Part shown: piece after piece, positions 44,702-55,825 of the stretch
Position numbering within the stretch: position 1 is the first letter of the stretch
How the letters are laid out: each line of letters opens with the position of its first letter
Source: Aliirhizobium wenxiniae
GTDB lineage: Bacteria; Pseudomonadota; Alphaproteobacteria; Rhizobiales; Rhizobiaceae
DNA length: 64,000 bases
Reading direction: 5' to 3'
Assembly: GCF_014201355.1 (NCBI RefSeq)
Contig: NZ_JACHEG010000005.1
Span: 186,001 to 250,000, forward strand
Notes under the pieces: model-generated
Database searches by the model: none
Seen by the model: only the letters and a program-made list of their open reading frames with translations
Told to the model about the DNA's origin: nothing
Program-made: the position numbers and the translations under genes

Positions 44702-45637
44702 TTACGCGCGTGGGTGTGCGCGGTCGTAGACTTCCAGCAGGCGCGAGGTATCGACGCCGGTATAGACCTGTGTCGTTGACAGGCTGGCATGGCCGAGCAG
44801 TTCCTGGATGGTGCGCAGGTCGCCGCCGCCGGCCAGCAGATGGGTGGCGAAAGAGTGGCGCAGCGCATGGGGCGTTGCCGTATCCGGCAGGCCGAAGGCG
44901 CTTCTCAATTTCTGCATTTGCCGCTGGATGATCGCCGGCTGCAACGGGCCTCCACGTGCGCCTCGAAAGAGAGGCTTTTCGTCGGTGAGATGGTAAGGGC
45001 AGATATCGCGATAACGGGTCACGGCTTCGGCGACGACGGGCAGGAGCGGCACGATGCGGGTCTTGCCTCCCTTACCCTTGATCCGCAGCGTTTTGGTGCC
45101 AGGCTCGATCTCACCGGGGAGAAGCCCGAGCGCTTCGGAGATACGCAGGCCGCAGCCATAAAGCAGCGCCAGCACGGCGGCGTCGCGTGCTGCGATCCAG
45201 GGCTCATCCTGAAGCTGGGTTTCGGTCGTGGTCAGGCTGGTCGCCTGCCGGTCGCTGAGCGGCTTGGGAAGCGATTTCGGCTGTTTTGGCGCACGCACCG
45301 CGCCGGCTGCTGCGGCATTCACCAGGCCCTGGCGTTCCATGTAGCTCAGGAAGGAACGGAGGCCTGCAAGGTAGCGGCCGAGCGACCGGGAGCCTGAACC
45401 GTCACGACGGCGGGCAGCGAGGAATGAGCGCAGATCTGCCGGGCGAAGCGTGCGGATGTCGGAAATCTTCGGCGGGCCGGCGAGATGGCCGGTCAGGAAG
45501 GTGAGGAATTGCCTCGTGTCGCGCTCATAGGCATCGAGCGTGTTGGGCGACAGCCGGCGCTCGCTTTTCAGGCTTTCCAGCCATTCATGGCGCTTGGCGG
45601 CAAGATCGGGCGCGGCGATGATCAGCAGTTCGTTCAA
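44702..45637 (-). CDS. xerC: Tyrosine recombinase XerC
   Basis: This encodes a 311-residue tyrosine recombinase that, with XerD, resolves chromosome dimers at dif during division. The catalytic set is present: Arg165 in GCGLRISEAL, Lys in IKGKGGKTR, His257 and Arg260 in HALRHSFATHLL, His283 in LGHASLS, and nucleophile Tyr292 in TQVYTGVD. The N-terminal SAM-like core-binding domain starts at LSPNTLDAYERDTRQFL. Position close to priA is the usual one for XerC in alphaproteobacteria. The apparent start is TTG at 45637. It is divergent from the acyltransferase gene, with 137 bp between. Confidence 0.92.
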   Translation of the reverse strand: MNELLIIAAPDLAAKRHEWLESLKSERRLSPNTLDAYERDTRQFLTFLTGHLAGPPKISDIRTLRPADLRSFLAARRRDGSGSRSLGRYLAGLRSFLSYMERQGLVNAAAAGAVRAPKQPKSLPKPLSDRQATSLTTTETQLQDEPWIAARDAAVLALLYGCGLRISEALGLLPGEIEPGTKTLRIKGKGGKTRIVPLLPVVAEAVTRYRDICPYHLTDEKPLFRGARGGPLQPAIIQRQMQKLRSAFGLPDTATPHALRHSFATHLLAGGGDLRTIQELLGHASLSTTQVYTGVDTSRLLEVYDRAHPRA

Positions 45638-45774
45638 ACGTCTCGACCGTTGATTTTGGTGGAAAGGAGCACCAGATTGCTACCGACAGCGTTACGGAAA
45701 TACTAAGCCGGCGCCATCTGACAAAGTTATATCATACAGGGCTGCCACAAAGTTGCCCTGCGCAAGGAGTTTGT

Positions 45775-46704
45775 ATGGCCCGCCGTGACAATTCGACGAC
45801 CTTCAGTCAATTCGCGGAGACCATTACCCTCAACTCTCGCGGCCGGCCGGGCCATATCGTCGACACGCTGATCGGCGAGCGCGGCCAGCGCATCGTCGGC
45901 AGCCCGTTCTGGCCGGTCATCCGGCCGTTTCTCTACACTCTGTTGCGCTATGGAAAAGCGATCGAATTCGCCGATGACGTGGCACCGAAAAGCGGGTTCC
46001 AGTGCTTCGAATATATGAGCGATCTGCTGAAACTTGAGATCGAGGCGCGGAATGTCGAGCGCATTCCGGAAAAGGGCGGGTTTATTCTGGTCAGCAACCA
46101 TCCGACAGGCATTGCCGACGGGGTTGCGGTCTTCGATCTGTTGAAGGCGAAGCGGCCGGACCTGATGGTGTTTGCCAATCGCGATGCGGTGCGCGTCAAT
46201 CCGCGCTTTGCCGAGATGATCATTCCGGTGGAATGGCGCGAGGAATACAAGAGCAAGCTGAAGACCCGCGAGACGCTGGTTCTGACGAACAAGGCGGTCG
46301 AGGACGGCAAGGTGATGGTGCTGTTTCCGTCCGGCCGCATCGCCTATTGGGAAGGCGGCAAGCTCAACGAGCGGCCGTGGAAGACATCAGCCGTCAGTCT
46401 GGCGCGCAAATACAATCTACCGATCCTGCCGATCCATATCACGGCGCGCAATTCCGGCCTGTTCTACTGGTTCGCCAAGTGGTCGACCGAGTTGCGCGAC
46501 ATGACTGTGTTCTACGAGCTGCTCAACAAAAAGGGCAACCGGTTCGATTTCACCGTGGGTCACATGATCCAGCCGGAGGAGCTGGAGGGCGATCCGGCGG
46601 AAGTGACCAAGGCACTGGAGAATCATACGGTTTTCGACCTGGCCAGGGATGGCGATGCTCGTTTCGAGTTCCAGACCGTGCCGCCTCTTGCCGCCACGGC
46701 CTGA
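45775..46704 (+). CDS. PlsC-like acyltransferase
   Basis: This encodes a 309-residue member of the lysophospholipid/glycerol-phosphate acyltransferase superfamily. The four motifs can be traced: NHPTGIADG (catalytic His and Asp, NHX4D), VFANRDAVRVNPRF, FPSGRIAYWEGG (a divergent FPEG box) and LPILPIHITARNSG. The family version with a ~95-residue N-terminal extension is found in Rhizobiales next to priA. The acyl acceptor is uncertain: lysophosphatidate, lyso-ornithine lipid or another lyso-lipid. AAGGAG lies 6 nt before the ATG, and priA begins 54 bp downstream on the same strand. Confidence 0.85.
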   Translation: MARRDNSTTFSQFAETITLNSRGRPGHIVDTLIGERGQRIVGSPFWPVIRPFLYTLLRYGKAIEFADDVAPKSGFQCFEYMSDLLKLEIEARNVERIPEKGGFILVSNHPTGIADGVAVFDLLKAKRPDLMVFANRDAVRVNPRFAEMIIPVEWREEYKSKLKTRETLVLTNKAVEDGKVMVLFPSGRIAYWEGGKLNERPWKTSAVSLARKYNLPILPIHITARNSGLFYWFAKWSTELRDMTVFYELLNKKGNRFDFTVGHMIQPEELEGDPAEVTKALENHTVFDLARDGDARFEFQTVPPLAATA

Positions 46705-46758
46705 TTTTCTTCATCTGACTGTTCACTTTTGTTCCGTCTTTCGGCATGGTCGCCGCGC

Positions 46759-48996
46759 ATGGGCAAGGATTCTTCTGACATGATGGCTTCGCTGTTCGGT
46801 GACGCGCTTTTGCCGTCGCCGAAACCGGTTCGCGTCGTGCCGGTTCTGGTGCCGCTGCCGGTTCCAGTTGCCTATAGTTATGCAGTGCCTGAGGGCATGC
46901 ATGTCGAGCCGGGTTCCGTCGTACAGGTACCGGTCGGGCCGCGGCAGGTGATCGGCGTCGTCTGGGACGGCGAAAACGACGAACGTCTCGATCCCAAAAA
47001 GCTTAGGCCGATCACGCTCGTGTTCGATTGCCCGCCTTTGTCGAAGGACATGCGCGATTTCGTCGACTGGGTGTCTGCCTATACATTGTCTCCGCCCGGC
47101 CTTGTCGCCCGCATGGCGATCCGCGCACCGGCTGCACTCGATCCCGAGCCGATGGTGGAGGGCCTGCGTTACCTTGGCGGCGAGCCGGATCGGTTGACGC
47201 CGGCAAGAACGCGTGTGCTCGATCTGGCGAAGGAACAGGACGTTCCCTGGACGCGCAGCGGCATGGCAAATGCCGCCGGCGTGTCGCTGAGCGTCATCGA
47301 CGGGCTTATCAAGCAGGGGATGTTCGACACTGTCTTTCTGCCTCCGCCGCCCGTGGTGGCGCGGCCGGAGCCGGATTACATCGCGCCGCGCATTGAGGGG
47401 CCGCAGAAATATGCGGCCGAAGAGATCGTCAGTTCCATCAAGGCGGGCGGGTTTGCCGCCTCGCTGATCGATGGCGTTACGGGTTCGGGCAAGACGGAGG
47501 TCTATTTCGAAGCGGTGGCCGAAACTTTGCGGCGCGGCAAGCAGGTGATGATCCTGTTGCCGGAAATCGCGCTGACGCCGGCTTTTCTCGAACGGTTCGA
47601 GCAGCGGTTCGGGGCAAAGCCAGCCGAATGGCATTCGGATCTTTCCCCGCGCATGCGCGAAAAGGTCTGGCGCGGGGTGGTGACGGGTGAGGTGAGGGTG
47701 GTTGCCGGTGCCCGCTCCGCGCTGTTTTTGCCATTCGAAGAGCTTGGCCTCATCATCGTCGATGAAGAGCATGACCCTGCCTACAAGCAGGAAGATCGTG
47801 TTTTCTACAATGCCCGCGACATGGCGGTGGTGAGGGCCAGAATCGGCGATTTTCCGGTCGTGCTGGTGTCCGCCACGCCATCGGTGGAAAGCCAGGTCAA
47901 CGGATTGTCGGGACGTTACAATCTGGTGCAGCTGCCGACCCGTTTCGGCGATGCGGCATTGCCCGACCTGCATCTGATCGACATGCGTCGGCATCCGCCC
48001 GAGCGCGGCGGGTTTCTGTCGCCGCTGCTTTTGAGGGCGATGGCGCGGACGCTGGAGAAAAAGGAGCAGTCGCTGCTGTTCCTCAATCGTCGCGGTTATG
48101 CGCCGCTGACGCTCTGCCGGGTGTGCGGCCACCGGTTCCAGTGTCCGCAATGTTCGAGCTGGCTGGTCGAGCACCGGTTCAGAAACCAGATCCAGTGCCA
48201 TCAATGCGGTTATCACCAGCCAACGCCGGAAGCCTGCCCGGAATGCGGCACGCTCGATCATCTGGTTGCCTGCGGGCCAGGCGTGGAACGTATCGCCGAA
48301 GAGGTCGAGAAGCATTTTCCCGATGCGCGCACGATCGTCATGTCTTCCGACATTCTCGGCGGCGTGAAGCGCATGCGGCTGGAGCTTGAAGCGATCGCCA
48401 AGGGGGATGTCGATATCGTCATCGGCACCCAGCTTGTCGCCAAGGGGCACAACTTTCCGCTGATGACGCTGGTCGGCATCGTCGATGCGGATCTCGGCCT
48501 GTCGAACGGTGACCCGCGGGCGGCCGAGCGGACATTCCAGCTGCTCAGCCAGGTGACAGGGCGCGCCGGGCGTACGGGCCTGAAAAGCCATGGCCTGATC
48601 CAGACATTCCAGCCGATGCATCCGGTGATGCAGGCGATCGTCTCCGGTGATTCCACCGCGTTTTACGAGCGCGAGATCAATGAGCGCGAGAAGGCGCTTT
48701 TGCCGCCGTTCGGGCGGCTGGCATCGCTGATCGTTTCTGCCGACACGCGGGCCGACGCGGAAAACCATGCCCGCGGGTTGCGCGCCGCCGCCCCACATGT
48801 TTCCGGCATTGCTGTGCTCGGGCCGGCCGAAGCGCCGATCGCGCTCGTTCGTGGTCGTTATCGCTTCCGCCTGCTGGTTCATGGGCGGCGGAATTCCGAC
48901 ATGCAGGCATTTTTGAAATCGATGCTTAGCAACGGCCCCAAGGCACGCGGAACCGTGCAGGTCCAGCTTGACGTCGACCCGCAGAGTTTTCTCTAG
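46759..48996 (+). CDS. priA: Primosomal protein N' (replication restart helicase)
   Basis: This encodes a 745-residue PriA, a 3'-5' helicase that reloads replication at stalled forks. The N-terminal DNA-binding part has VPLPVPVAYSYAVPEG; the helicase core has Walker A DGVTGSGKTEVYFE, DEEH box IVDEEHDPAYKQ and SATPSVES; and the zinc region has paired CxxC motifs (CRVCGHRFQCPQCSSW, CHQCGYHQPTPEACPECG). ATG 46759 (MGKDSSDMMAS) is given; an ATG at 46780, with AAGGA 10 nt upstream, is an equally possible start. It follows the acyltransferase gene and precedes a small membrane protein gene and the atp operon. Confidence 0.95.
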   Translation: MGKDSSDMMASLFGDALLPSPKPVRVVPVLVPLPVPVAYSYAVPEGMHVEPGSVVQVPVGPRQVIGVVWDGENDERLDPKKLRPITLVFDCPPLSKDMRDFVDWVSAYTLSPPGLVARMAIRAPAALDPEPMVEGLRYLGGEPDRLTPARTRVLDLAKEQDVPWTRSGMANAAGVSLSVIDGLIKQGMFDTVFLPPPPVVARPEPDYIAPRIEGPQKYAAEEIVSSIKAGGFAASLIDGVTGSGKTEVYFEAVAETLRRGKQVMILLPEIALTPAFLERFEQRFGAKPAEWHSDLSPRMREKVWRGVVTGEVRVVAGARSALFLPFEELGLIIVDEEHDPAYKQEDRVFYNARDMAVVRARIGDFPVVLVSATPSVESQVNGLSGRYNLVQLPTRFGDAALPDLHLIDMRRHPPERGGFLSPLLLRAMARTLEKKEQSLLFLNRRGYAPLTLCRVCGHRFQCPQCSSWLVEHRFRNQIQCHQCGYHQPTPEACPECGTLDHLVACGPGVERIAEEVEKHFPDARTIVMSSDILGGVKRMRLELEAIAKGDVDIVIGTQLVAKGHNFPLMTLVGIVDADLGLSNGDPRAAERTFQLLSQVTGRAGRTGLKSHGLIQTFQPMHPVMQAIVSGDSTAFYEREINEREKALLPPFGRLASLIVSADTRADAENHARGLRAAAPHVSGIAVLGPAEAPIALVRGRYRFRLLVHGRRNSDMQAFLKSMLSNGPKARGTVQVQLDVDPQSFL

Positions 48997-49118
48997 CCTG
49001 CCGGTTTTGACGCTTCTCGCATCTTTCATAAAATGCGATGCATGCGTTATTAGGACCAATCTTTGCGACTTGTTTACCCTGTTGGCTAGAATCAGTGCGA
49101 TTCGAGGGGTGCGACGGC

Positions 49119-49502
49119 ATGGAATTCTACTTCCCAACTGAACTGAACGAACAGATCGCTTTTCTCGGCTGTGCCGTAACGGCGTTGCTTGGCCTATTCA
49201 TCTTTCTGCTTCCCGGCTCCTGCCTGCGTCTCTCCGCCTTTCAGATCGGAGAGATCAGGCCGGAGGGGTATGGCTCGGTCAGGGCCGCGGGCGCTCGCTA
49301 CATCGGTCTTGGCGTTTTGCCGATCCTGCTTGCACAGGAATGGTTCTATATGGCGACCGGGGTGGTGCTTGCGCTTGGCGCGCTGGGCCGACTGGTTTCG
49401 ATCTTCGTGGATCGCGGCGTAACGCCGCAGAATATTGCGTTTTTTCTACTTGAGGGTGTACTGTCTCTCGCGCCGCTCGCCTACGTGTTTGGCTACATCT
49501 AA
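49119..49502 (+). CDS. Small four-helix membrane protein (DUF4345-like)
   Basis: This encodes a 127-residue integral membrane protein that I only loosely recognise. Four hydrophobic segments are present, the first around LGCAVTALLGLFIFLLPGS and the last around FFLLEGVLSLAPLAYVFGY. The block SVRAAGARYIGLGVLPILLA followed by LALGALGRLVSIFVDRG is like DUF4345 proteins. An ATG at 49119 preceded by GAGGGG is chosen; the frame extends upstream without a ribosome site. It lies between priA and atpH and is followed by a terminator. Confidence 0.7.
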   Translation: MEFYFPTELNEQIAFLGCAVTALLGLFIFLLPGSCLRLSAFQIGEIRPEGYGSVRAAGARYIGLGVLPILLAQEWFYMATGVVLALGALGRLVSIFVDRGVTPQNIAFFLLEGVLSLAPLAYVFGYI

Positions 49503-49550
49503 TGTCGCATATCGCCGCGCCCGAATGCCGATGGCCCGGATTTGCTGGCG

Positions 49551-49595
49551 AAAGCCGCAAATAATCTCTGCATCGCCTTGTGGGTGCGGCTTTTT
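49551..49595 (+). terminator. Terminator-like hairpin before atp operon
   Basis: AAAGCCGCA (49551-49559) pairs perfectly with TGCGGCTTT (49585-49593) and the T-run reaches 49595. The 25-nt loop is longer than usual. It would stop transcription from the small membrane protein gene. The remaining ~170 bp before atpH must contain the atp promoter; a GTCCGA/TCGGAC hairpin (49713-49733) is there. Confidence 0.6.
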
Positions 49596-49763
49596 CGGCG
49601 TCTCGGCGTGTTGCGAGTCCCTACATCCTATGCTAGACGAACCGCGAACGTCGGAAACGGCGAGCGGAGGCTCTGCGGGTTCTGATGGAAATTCAATAAA
49701 TTTCAAGGTCTTGTCCGATCGTCATTTTCGGACTTGGTGCTTGGGGTGTAATTCAGGGAAACT

Positions 49764-50330
49764 ATGCCTGTGGCCGAGACATCCCCGCTTATTTCCGGTG
49801 TCGCGGAGCGTTACGCTCTGTCGCTATTCGAGCTTGCATCGGAGACCGGTTCGATTGATGCCGTCGGTGCCGATCTTGATCGGTTCCAAGCGCTGATGGA
49901 CGAAAGTGAAGACTTGCGGCGCCTCGTGGCGAGCCCGGTCTTTTCTGCAGATGAGCAGCAGAAGGCGGTCAGCGCCATTGCTGCAAAGGCCGGTCTTTCT
50001 GTGACCGTTTTGAATTTCCTCAAAGTTGTGGCTGGCAATCGCCGCCTCTTCGCTCTGCCGGGCATGATCCGCGCCTACCGCGCGATCGCTGCTGAGCATC
50101 GCGGTGAAATTTCCGCCGAAGTCACTTCGGCTCATGCGTTGACTGCAACGCAGGAAAAAGAACTTAAGTCGGCGCTGAAGGGCGTAACCGGCAAGGACGT
50201 AACCATCGCCGTTACGATCGATCCGTCGATCCTCGGCGGCCTCATCGTCAAGGTCGGTTCGCGTCAAATCGATACGTCCCTTCGCACCAAACTTTCCACC
50301 CTTAAGCTTGCATTGAAAGAGGTCGGCTGA
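49764..50330 (+). CDS. atpH: ATP synthase F1 delta subunit
   Basis: This encodes the 188-residue delta (OSCP-like) subunit, which links F1 to the peripheral stalk. Recognisable parts are [17 protein letters not shown] at the N-terminus and the C-terminal [28 protein letters not shown]. It leads the F1 gene cluster; F0 genes are not in this window, which is the normal split arrangement in alphaproteobacteria. Its stop shares one base with the atpA start (TGATGG), so the two are coupled. Confidence 0.96.
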   Translation: MPVAETSPLISGVAERYALSLFELASETGSIDAVGADLDRFQALMDESEDLRRLVASPVFSADEQQKAVSAIAAKAGLSVTVLNFLKVVAGNRRLFALPGMIRAYRAIAAEHRGEISAEVTSAHALTATQEKELKSALKGVTGKDVTIAVTIDPSILGGLIVKVGSRQIDTSLRTKLSTLKLALKEVG

Positions 50331-51859
50331 TGGATATCCGTGCAGCGGAAATTTCCGCAATTCTCAAGGACCAGATCAAGAATTTCGGCCAGGATGCCGA
50401 AGTTTCGGAAGTCGGCCAGGTTCTTTCCGTTGGTGACGGCATCGCCCGCGTCTACGGTCTCGACAACGTGCAGGCTGGTGAAATGGTCGAGTTTCCGGGC
50501 GGGATCCGGGGCATGGCTCTGAACCTCGAATCCGACAATGTCGGCGTGGTTATCTTCGGTTCCGACCGTTCGATCAAAGAAGGCGACACCGTCAAGCGGA
50601 CCGGCGCCATCGTTGACGTTCCGGTTGGTCCGGAACTGCTCGGCCGCGTCGTTGACGCGCTCGGCAACCCGATCGACGGCAAGGGCCCGATCAACGCGAC
50701 CCGTCGTTCGCGTGTCGACGTCAAGGCTCCCGGCATCATTCCGCGCAAGTCGGTTCATGAGCCGATGTCGACCGGCCTCAAGGCCATCGACGCCCTGATC
50801 CCGGTTGGCCGTGGCCAGCGCGAACTCGTCATCGGCGACCGCCAGACCGGCAAGACCGCCATCATTCTCGACGCGTTCCTGAACCAGAAGCCGATCCACG
50901 ACAACGGTCCGGAAAACGACAAGCTGTTCTGCGTGTACGTTGCTATCGGCCAGAAGCGTTCGACCGTTGCCCAGTTCGTCAAGGTTCTCGAAGAGCGCGG
51001 CGCACTTCAGTACTCGATCGTTATCGCTGCTACCGCTTCGGACCCGGCTCCGATGCAGTATCTTGCACCGTTCGCCGGTGCAGCCATGGGCGAATATTTC
51101 CGCGACAACAGCCAGCACGCGCTGATCGCGTATGACGACCTTTCCAAGCAGGCCGTCGCATACCGTCAGATGTCTCTGCTTCTGCGTCGTCCTCCGGGCC
51201 GCGAAGCTTATCCGGGCGACGTCTTCTATCTGCACTCGCGTCTTCTCGAGCGCGCTGCCAAGCTCTCCGACGAGCGCGGCGCCGGTTCGCTGACGGCTCT
51301 GCCGGTCATCGAAACCCAGGGTAACGACGTTTCGGCCTTCATTCCGACCAACGTGATCTCGATCACCGACGGCCAGATCTTCCTCGAAACCGACCTGTTC
51401 TACCAGGGTATCCGTCCGGCCGTTAACGTCGGTCTGTCGGTTTCCCGTGTTGGCTCGGCCGCTCAGGTCAAGGCGATGAAGCAGGTTGCCGGTTCGATCA
51501 AGGGCGAGCTTGCCCAGTATCGCGAAATGGCCGCGTTCGCACAGTTCGGTTCCGACCTCGACGCCTCGACGCAGCGCCTCTTGAACCGCGGTGCACGTCT
51601 GACGGAACTCCTGAAGCAGCCGCAGTTCTCGCCGCTCAAGACGGAAGAACAGGTTGCGGTGATCTTCGCAGGCGTCAACGGTTACCTCGACAAGATCGCG
51701 GTTTCCGATGTCGGCAAGTTCGAACAGGGTCTGCTCTCCTACCTCCGTTCGGAAGGCAAGGCAGTTCTCGACACGATCCGCACCGAGAAGCAGATCTCGG
51801 ACGACACGAAGGCGAAGCTCAAGTCGGCGCTCGACGCCTATTCGAAGTCTTTCGCCTAA
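50330..51859 (+). CDS. atpA: ATP synthase F1 alpha subunit
   Basis: This encodes the 509-residue non-catalytic nucleotide-binding subunit of F1. N-terminal [16 protein letters not shown], Walker [16 protein letters not shown], and [20 protein letters not shown] are typical. Codon use is strongly biased to C/T-ending preferred codons, consistent with high expression. It overlaps atpH by one base and precedes atpG by 32 bp. Confidence 0.98.
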   Translation: MDIRAAEISAILKDQIKNFGQDAEVSEVGQVLSVGDGIARVYGLDNVQAGEMVEFPGGIRGMALNLESDNVGVVIFGSDRSIKEGDTVKRTGAIVDVPVGPELLGRVVDALGNPIDGKGPINATRRSRVDVKAPGIIPRKSVHEPMSTGLKAIDALIPVGRGQRELVIGDRQTGKTAIILDAFLNQKPIHDNGPENDKLFCVYVAIGQKRSTVAQFVKVLEERGALQYSIVIAATASDPAPMQYLAPFAGAAMGEYFRDNSQHALIAYDDLSKQAVAYRQMSLLLRRPPGREAYPGDVFYLHSRLLERAAKLSDERGAGSLTALPVIETQGNDVSAFIPTNVISITDGQIFLETDLFYQGIRPAVNVGLSVSRVGSAAQVKAMKQVAGSIKGELAQYREMAAFAQFGSDLDASTQRLLNRGARLTELLKQPQFSPLKTEEQVAVIFAGVNGYLDKIAVSDVGKFEQGLLSYLRSEGKAVLDTIRTEKQISDDTKAKLKSALDAYSKSFA

Positions 51860-51891
51860 AAGTACGGATCTAGCTTAAGGACCGATAACGG

Positions 51892-54224
<2,333 letters not shown>

Positions 54225-54240
54225 TTAGAAATTGTAACGG

Positions 54241-54261
54241 CGCGCCGGATATTTCGGCGCG
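54241..54261 (+). other. Hairpin between atpD and atpC
   Basis: CGCGCCG (54241-54247) pairs with CGGCGCG (54255-54261) around a 7-nt loop, 17 nt after the atpD stop. No U-run follows. It may mark a processing or attenuation point that lowers epsilon relative to beta. Confidence 0.5.
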
Positions 54262-54334
54262 TCATTCCTGCATAAGACACGCAAGCCCACGTTAAGATAT
54301 TCATCCACGTGGGAATTAGGGGAAGTGGACCTTC

Positions 54335-54742
54335 ATGGCCGACGCTTTCAATTTTGAACTGGTTTCGCCCGAGCGCCTGCTCGTTTCGGAAAAAGTATCC
54401 GAAGTGGTGATCCCGGCGACGCTTGGCGAAATGACGGTGCTTGCAAGCCACGCGCCGACGATGACGACCATCAAGCCGGGCGTCGTTTCGGTGAAACTTG
54501 TTTCGGGACAGGTCAAAAAATACGTGGTGTTTGGCGGTTTTGCCGACATCCTGCCGGATAGCTGCACGCTGCTGGCGGATGCCGCCATCCCGGCTGCCGA
54601 ACTGACGGTCGACACGCTGCAGAGCCGCATCGATACGACAAAGGCTGAGCTCGACAGGGCCAGCGGCGACGAACACAAGACCCGTGTTGAGCAATTCCTG
54701 ACGGACCTGACTCAGCTGAACGGCATCGTCGTTCCGGCCTGA
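54335..54742 (+). CDS. atpC: ATP synthase F1 epsilon subunit
   Basis: This encodes the 135-residue epsilon subunit, which binds gamma and can inhibit ATP hydrolysis. The N-terminal beta-sandwich is recognisable in FELVSPERLLVSEKVSEVVI and GEMTVLASHAPTMTTIKPG. The C-terminal helical part (ELTVDTLQSRIDTTKAEL) is present. It ends the atpHAGDC unit and is followed by a terminator. Confidence 0.97.
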   Translation: MADAFNFELVSPERLLVSEKVSEVVIPATLGEMTVLASHAPTMTTIKPGVVSVKLVSGQVKKYVVFGGFADILPDSCTLLADAAIPAAELTVDTLQSRIDTTKAELDRASGDEHKTRVEQFLTDLTQLNGIVVPA

Positions 54743-54766
54743 TCGGCTACGCGATATTCCTGTTTG

Positions 54767-54793
54767 AAAAGCGGTCCTTGCGGGCCGCTTTTT
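54767..54793 (+). terminator. Rho-independent terminator of atp operon
   Basis: AAAAGCGGTCC (54767-54777) pairs with GGGCCGCTTTT (54782-54792) around a 4-nt loop with one G-U; the T-run ends at 54793. It starts 24 nt after the atpC stop. Confidence 0.85.
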
Positions 54794-54819
54794 GCGTTTC
54801 AGGCTGCGGCGTCACCTGC

Positions 54820-55716
54820 TCAGGGTTCCGATAGCAGGTGCTGGTGCAGGCGTAATCCTACCGCCGTCAGCGAACGGTAACGTGGCATGCCGAGGTGATA
54901 GCCGTAGCCGGTGTCGAGACGTTGCAATCCAAGCTCAACGAGGGCACCCGAGGCCAGTTTATCGGCGATGAGGCCGATGCTGCCGAGCGTGACCCCTTCG
55001 CCGCGCAGCGCGGCATCGACCGCCAGTGAATAGGTGGAGAATGAGAGGCGAGGCGCAACGCGCGCCTTGGGCGGATCGGGCAGCCGCGCGAACCATTGGC
55101 GGAAAGAAATCCAGTGGGCGTTGAAACGCTCATAGTCGATCAAGTCGAGACGGGTGATTTCGTCGGGCCGGATCGTGGTGGGGTCGAGACCGTTTCTTTC
55201 GATGAAGTCCGGTGAGGCGACCGGCACCAGCACTTCCTTCATCAGCGGCGTCAGGTTCCAGCGCGGGTGCTCGCCGGTGGAATAGAGAATGACGAGATCG
55301 TTGGCCTCCGAGGCAAGTTCGGATGGGGCGTCTGTGGTCAGCAGCCTTATGGAAACGGACGGATTGCCGTTGTCGAAATCCTTGAGACGCTTGGCGAGCC
55401 AAAGATGCGAGACCGAGCCGCTGGCGGCAATCGAGATGGTCTCAAAGCCACCGCCGCGAAAAGGCTCAAGGCTTTCTTCCAGATATTCAAGCGTGGCGCG
55501 AACCCGCTGGGCCAACCGTTCTCCCTCAGACGTCAGGGCAAGGTTGCGGCCGCGGCGGGTGAAGAGCTTTGCTCCGAGCTGTTCCTCAAGGCCCTGAATA
55601 CGGCGGCTGACCGCAGCCTGGGTTATGTGCAGTTCACGGCCGGCTCGGGAAAAGTTCATGAACCGACATGCGGCGTCATAAACCCGGAAAGCCTCCAGCG
55701 GTATGCGGTCCAGCAT
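54820..55716 (-). CDS. LysR-family regulator (GcvA-like)
   Basis: This encodes a 298-residue LysR-type regulator. The N-terminal winged helix has IPLEAFRVYDAACRFMNFSR, ELHITQAAVSRRIQGLEEQL and LFTRRGRNLALTSEGERLAQ, typical of the GcvA branch. The C-terminal effector domain begins around residue 90. It is divergent from the Fe-alcohol dehydrogenase gene, with 109 bp between the start codons; a 15-bp dyad with the T-N11-A motif lies there. By context it controls the dehydrogenase/dehydratase cluster in response to an unknown acid or alcohol. Confidence 0.92.
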   Translation of the reverse strand: MLDRIPLEAFRVYDAACRFMNFSRAGRELHITQAAVSRRIQGLEEQLGAKLFTRRGRNLALTSEGERLAQRVRATLEYLEESLEPFRGGGFETISIAASGSVSHLWLAKRLKDFDNGNPSVSIRLLTTDAPSELASEANDLVILYSTGEHPRWNLTPLMKEVLVPVASPDFIERNGLDPTTIRPDEITRLDLIDYERFNAHWISFRQWFARLPDPPKARVAPRLSFSTYSLAVDAALRGEGVTLGSIGLIADKLASGALVELGLQRLDTGYGYHLGMPRYRSLTAVGLRLHQHLLSEP

Positions 55717-55726
55717 CTATTCCTCC

Positions 55727-55741
55727 ATGATCCCAGATCAT
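55727..55741. promoter_or_regulatory. LysR-type operator (T-N11-A dyad)
   Basis: ATGATC-CCA-GATCAT is a perfect 15-bp dyad and contains T-N11-A (T55728, A55740), the hallmark of LysR regulator sites. It lies 10 bp outside the LysR start codon and 84 bp before the alcohol dehydrogenase start, as expected for an autoregulating and activating site. Confidence 0.6.
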
Positions 55742-55825
55742 CAAATATGCCGAGATTTCGACGGATTTGAAGAGCTGAGATTGTGATGCAGAGTATGGAC
55801 GTTCGTTTCACCACCGCGGGCCGCC

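Noticed and set aside
46723-49137. Minus-strand open frame of 804 codons opposite priA
   Set aside because: PriA on the plus strand is complete with helicase and zinc motifs; the antisense frame is low-complexity.
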